Assembly (NCBI GenBank): GCA_003978875.1
Contig: QNXQ01000133.1
Location: 1-8,418, forward strand
Length of the DNA: 8,418 nt
Source: Aquifex sp.
Lineage (GTDB): Bacteria; Aquificota; Aquificia; Aquificales; Aquificaceae
Reading direction: 5' to 3'
Shown here: positions 5,777 to 8,418 of the stretch, piece after piece
Layout of the letters: every line of letters starts with the position of its first letter
Numbering within the stretch: the first letter of the stretch is position 1
Made by a program: the position numbers and the translations under genes
The notes under the pieces: generated by a model
Told to the model about the DNA's origin: nothing
The model's input: only the letters and a program-made list of their open reading frames with translations
Databases searched by the model: none

Positions 5777-6588
5777 ATTAACCCCTCCGAAATCATATAC
5801 TCTTTTAATTCCTTAGCCGTTCGGAAACGCTTCGTGTAGTCCGGCTGAAGCATCTTTCCGAGCAGTTTTTTCATTTTAACGGATAGATTTTCGGGAATTT
5901 CTACATTACCCTCTTTATTTTTCTTTTTCCTTTCCTGAAGATTTTCTCCTTCAAATGGAGTATTTCCCGTTAGCATGTAGTAAGCCAAGCATCCCAGAGA
6001 AAAAATATCACTGCTCCTGTGAATCTCTCCTCTGAATATTTCAGGAGCTATAAATCCTATTGTTCCTTTAATGTCAAGTACCGATGCATCTCCTCTTATT
6101 TTTATAAGCCCGAAATCTCCAAGTTTCCACAAAACGGTATTCAGAACCCTTTTACCGAAAATATTTTCAGGTTTTATATCACTGTGTATGTATCCCCGCG
6201 AATGAAGGTATTCCAGGGCATTAACTATGTGCCTCAATACTTTCAGCGTTTCTTCCTCGGATAGTTTTCCTTTGCTCTCAACGTAGTCCTTTAACGTTCC
6301 AAAGTCCATATATTCGTAAATCAGGTAAAGTTCTTTTTTATCCTTTTTATAAAGATAACTTTGAAGGGAAATTATATTGGGATGGTGAAAGAGAATCAAA
6401 GTTTGAGCTTCCTTCCATAGGTACTGAATAGCGTAAGGATTTGTAGCAACCTTCAGGGCAAAAATTTTATCTTTATACCTTCCCTTTAGAGCCTTTACTT
6501 TATAAACCTTTCCGAAGTTTCCTTCTCCTATAATGTCGAGTATCTGATAATAACCCAATATAATATCGCCTTTTTTTAACTCTTCCAT
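5773..6588 (-). CDS. Hanks-type serine/threonine protein kinase
   Basis: This is a 271-residue eukaryotic-like kinase that is essentially only a catalytic domain. Visible are the Gly-rich loop GEGNFGKVY (21-29), the ATP lysine Lys46 (FALKVA), helix C Glu60, catalytic loop HSDIKPEN (135-142, with Asp137, Lys139, Asn142), the DFG motif (158-160), the APE motif (181-183) and DIFSLGC (194-200). All catalytic residues are intact, so it should be active. The Arg of the usual HRD is Ser136, making it a non-RD kinase that may not need activation-loop phosphorylation. It has no transmembrane helix, PASTA repeat or other sensor domain, so it is probably cytoplasmic. It overlaps the phosphatase by four bases. 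The gap upstream is 18 bases, mostly a perfect AT palindrome, and there is no Shine-Dalgarno. Confidence 0.93.
   Translation of the reverse strand: MEELKKGDIILGYYQILDIIGEGNFGKVYKVKALKGRYKDKIFALKVATNPYAIQYLWKEAQTLILFHHPNIISLQSYLYKKDKKELYLIYEYMDFGTLKDYVESKGKLSEEETLKVLRHIVNALEYLHSRGYIHSDIKPENIFGKRVLNTVLWKLGDFGLIKIRGDASVLDIKGTIGFIAPEIFRGEIHRSSDIFSLGCLAYYMLTGNTPFEGENLQERKKKNKEGNVEIPENLSVKMKKLLGKMLQPDYTKRFRTAKELKEYMISEGLM
5782..5788 (-). promoter_or_regulatory. Ribosome binding site deciding a GTG start
   Basis: On the minus strand GGAGGGG lies inside the last codons of the kinase gene, five bases before the GTG at 5776. The ATG just before it (5778-5776) is the final Met of the kinase and is followed directly by its TGA, so it cannot start the phosphatase. 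Confidence 0.7.
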
Positions 6589-6592
6589 AGAA

Positions 6593-6606
6593 ATTAAAAT
6601 TTTAAT
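6593..6606. repeat. Perfect 14-bp AT palindrome between two genes
   Basis: ATTAAAATTTTAAT reads the same on both strands and fills nearly all of the 18-base gap between the stop of the ArsA-like gene and the start of the kinase gene. It could be an operator or an AT-rich translation enhancer. In such AT-rich DNA it could also be chance. Confidence 0.4.
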
Positions 6607-7797
6607 CTATTTCATATAGATTAGAATCTCATTTCCTTCAACTTTAGCTTTTTCAGGTTCTAAGTTCCTGAGTTTTCTCGGAAGCATTATATGGGTTTTA
6701 AAATTTCCCACCCTCACTATTATTTCATCTTCACCTTTCACAAGTGATACGCTTTCTTTCTTTATTCCCGGTGCTTTAATCCTTATTACGTAACTATCAT
6801 CCTTTTGTTCGATTTTATAAGGGATTTCTTTGTGAAATATTTCATCAGGAGAGTTTTCACCGTAAATTATATTTGCAATCTTTTCCAATTTTTCCAATCC
6901 GACAACTTCCTCCTCTAAGAGAGGCACCTTAAACACCGGCACTGGAGAAAAGTAATCTTCTATTTCCTTAACATACCTTTTTTGAATTTCAAGCCAGTTT
7001 TTAAAGAATTGGCAGTTTTCCCTTTCTATAATTTCCTGAGGAATAATTTTGTTAACTATAACTGCGTCAACATTTACTCCAAAGAGCAGGAAGTATAAGA
7101 ATGCTCTCTGACTCTCTTTTAGAACCATCTTTTCAGGATTGGAAACTATCCTTATGGAAGTAACATCTGGATTTATCAATATTTCATCTACGCCTTTTAG
7201 TCGTTCATAGAATGTTTCTAAAGCTTTAAAGTATTCATCATCCGGCAGAGGAACATCTGTCATTCTTCCAACTGTCGGCCGTGCAACTTTCATAATTAAC
7301 CTTTCGGTCTTGAAAATCTTTTTCATATACCATTTCATTACCGTGGGCATAGAGACGAAACGTATACTCTCACCCGTTGGAGGAAGGTCGAGAATTAAAA
7401 CGTCGTAGTTTCCTTCTTTATAGTATTTATTAACGTAAAGGAGACTCGTTATTTCTTCCATACCGGGCAGTATGGCAAGTTCTTCTGAGAGTATTTCATG
7501 AAGTCCCGTTGTACTGAAGAGAAGTTCTATAAACCTGTAAACTTCACCCCAGTATCGGTCTATTTCTTCCTGTATGTCTATTTCTTGGATTTCTAAGTTA
7601 TCCATAACTTTTATAGGAAGTCCCTTTGCCTTTCTCCTCGTTTCCTCTGGAATATCAAAGGAATCAGCAAGCGAGTGGGCAGGGTCTAAGGAAACTACTA
7701 TAACTTTTTTACCTAACTCGGCTAACCTATATCCCGTAGCAGCGGATATAGTGGTTTTTCCTACCCCTCCTTTTCCCGAAAAAAGAATAATCCTCAT
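6607..7797 (-). CDS. ArsA/Get3-family ATPase with C-terminal Hsp20-like domain
   Basis: This 396-residue protein belongs to the SIMIBI-class ArsA/Get3 ATPases (arsenite pump motors and tail-anchored-protein targeting factors). It has the deviant P-loop GKGGVGKTT (8-16) with signature Lys9, switch I DPAHSLADSF (38-47), the switch II-like DLPPTGESIR (137-146, where Get3 has DTAPTGH) and a helical middle region. The last 75 or so residues (322-396) are beta-rich and resemble an alpha-crystallin/Hsp20 fold (YVIRIKAPGIKKESVSL, then HIMLPRKL), as in the bacterial ArsA-HSP20 architecture. The metal-binding cysteines of ArsA and the CXXC of eukaryotic Get3 are absent; I see one Cys in the region QEIIERENCQFFKNW. 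A role in handling hydrophobic or membrane proteins is inferred. It lies 12 bases after the membrane protein gene. No good Shine-Dalgarno is visible. Confidence 0.9.
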   Translation of the reverse strand: MRIILFSGKGGVGKTTISAATGYRLAELGKKVIVVSLDPAHSLADSFDIPEETRRKAKGLPIKVMDNLEIQEIDIQEEIDRYWGEVYRFIELLFSTTGLHEILSEELAILPGMEEITSLLYVNKYYKEGNYDVLILDLPPTGESIRFVSMPTVMKWYMKKIFKTERLIMKVARPTVGRMTDVPLPDDEYFKALETFYERLKGVDEILINPDVTSIRIVSNPEKMVLKESQRAFLYFLLFGVNVDAVIVNKIIPQEIIERENCQFFKNWLEIQKRYVKEIEDYFSPVPVFKVPLLEEEVVGLEKLEKIANIIYGENSPDEIFHKEIPYKIEQKDDSYVIRIKAPGIKKESVSLVKGEDEIIVRVGNFKTHIMLPRKLRNLEPEKAKVEGNEILIYMK

Positions 7798-7809
7798 AAG
7801 GGAGATATT

Positions 7810-8418
7810 TTAAGAGCTTTTTTCTCTTCTTTGCATAATAAGCCCTACCAAAGGAGGAAGCCAACAAAGGTTTGCCGCTATTGTCTCAAGAGCCACAAGG
7901 GTATTGGTTTCAGGAGAAAAACCTAAAAGTCTTACAACTAACAGCCCTATCGGGACTATGAGAATTATTCCCAAGCTTGTAAGCCCTACGGGATTTTTTA
8001 CGAATTTTATAAATCCTTTCATGAAAGAGCCTTCTCGTTTTGATAGGAACGTAAGCACACCTACGGTGCCGCCTATCTGGTCGGACATTGCATAAAAATA
8101 AGGAATATAAAATCCCTCCCATGAATAAACGTTTATACCTAAAAGCCTGCTAAAGCCATCTATAAACCAAGGAATGGACATGCCTATGAATTTGCCCCAT
8201 CCGTAAGCTTGAGCAAGAGAAAACGCACTATTTTCAAGTTTTTTCTTTATTGCAAATATACCTTCAAAAATACTTTCTCCTTCACCGCTAAGGGTTCTTA
8301 CAATCCACTCCGCAAAAAAGTTTTTAGTGAAGTTCAAAAAATCAAGTATAAAACCCGCAAGAAGCCCGAGAAAAAAACCGCCGAAGGTGTATTTTATCAG
8401 CTCATCAAACTCATCGTA
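7810..8418 (-). CDS. Membrane protein of unknown function, N-terminus beyond the window
   Basis: The frame is open from the right edge to the TAA at 7812-7810, giving 202 visible residues. A TTG at 8337 is a poor start because the upstream codons continue in frame and encode an obvious hydrophobic helix (FGGFFLGLLAGFILDFL, about 12-28 of the visible part), so the gene is treated as partial. Other hydrophobic stretches are near 72-88 (weak), 145-166 (VGLTSLGIILIVPIGLLVVRLL) and 172-195. The end is basic (MQRREKSS), suggesting a cytoplasmic C-terminus. I do not recognise the family. It is the first visible gene of the minus-strand cluster and lies 12 bases before the ArsA-like gene, so the two probably share a transcript; it might be a membrane partner of that ATPase. 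Confidence 0.75.
   Translation of the reverse strand, partial: YDEFDELIKYTFGGFFLGLLAGFILDFLNFTKNFFAEWIVRTLSGEGESIFEGIFAIKKKLENSAFSLAQAYGWGKFIGMSIPWFIDGFSRLLGINVYSWEGFYIPYFYAMSDQIGGTVGVLTFLSKREGSFMKGFIKFVKNPVGLTSLGIILIVPIGLLVVRLLGFSPETNTLVALETIAANLCWLPPLVGLIMQRREKSS

Noticed and set aside
7904..8122. Short open frames on both strands inside the membrane protein gene
   Set aside because: They are alternative frames of a gene with consistent hydrophobic segments and tight spacing to its neighbour.
8335..8337. TTG as the start of the membrane protein
   Set aside because: The frame continues upstream to the window edge and encodes a hydrophobic helix, so the true start lies outside.
1..8418. CRISPR array, tRNA, rRNA or insertion sequence
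   Set aside because: No regularly spaced direct repeats, tRNA-like cloverleaf, rRNA signature or transposase motif was seen.

Overview
The window looks like a piece of chromosome from a member of the Aquificales, very close to Aquifex. NuoE (160 aa) and NuoF (426 aa) have the length and residues I remember for the Aquifex aeolicus proteins, with scattered differences. The DNA is moderately AT-rich, arginine is mostly AGA/AGG, and the genes overlap or nearly touch. The species call rests on memory and codon style; I could not run a search.

Layout. Positions 1-130 hold no recognisable gene. They contain an imperfect inverted repeat (11-71) and a good sigma70-type promoter pointing left (93-122), so the stretch may start a leftward transcript, either a structured RNA or a nearly leaderless small protein. 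Directly to the right, on the plus strand, is an NfeD-family membrane serine peptidase gene that has lost its normal 5' end. It is followed, with overlap, by a LolD/MacB-type ABC ATPase (1290-1949). From about 1936 to the right edge everything is on the minus strand. Read in the direction of transcription (right to left) the order is: a partial membrane protein, an ArsA/Get3-type ATPase with an Hsp20-like tail, a Hanks-type Ser/Thr kinase, a PP2C-type phosphatase, nuoE, nuoF, a 75-nt gap, a small protein of unknown function, a thioredoxin-fold protein without its active-site cysteines, gspG and a second pseudopilin, probably gspI. The two strands converge at 1936-1949, where the last codons of the ABC ATPase and the pseudopilin overlap.

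How the genes may work together. NuoE and NuoF form the NADH-oxidising tip of respiratory complex I, but nuoG does not follow. The kinase and phosphatase are translationally coupled and sit immediately upstream, so a reversible-phosphorylation pair shares a gene cluster with the complex I input module and with an ATPase of the tail-anchored-protein-targeting/arsenite-pump family. The distal cluster is a partial type II secretion/pseudopilin set with a cysteine-less thioredoxin fold. On the plus strand, NfeD and LolD-like proteins both belong to envelope biology, but no permease or stomatin partner is present here.

The points most worth following are the broken 5' end of nfeD beside an unexplained structured, promoter-bearing segment; the ArsA-Hsp20/kinase/phosphatase module upstream of nuoEF; a PP2C that lacks the usual last metal-binding Asp; and the cysteine-free thioredoxin fold coupled to gspG.
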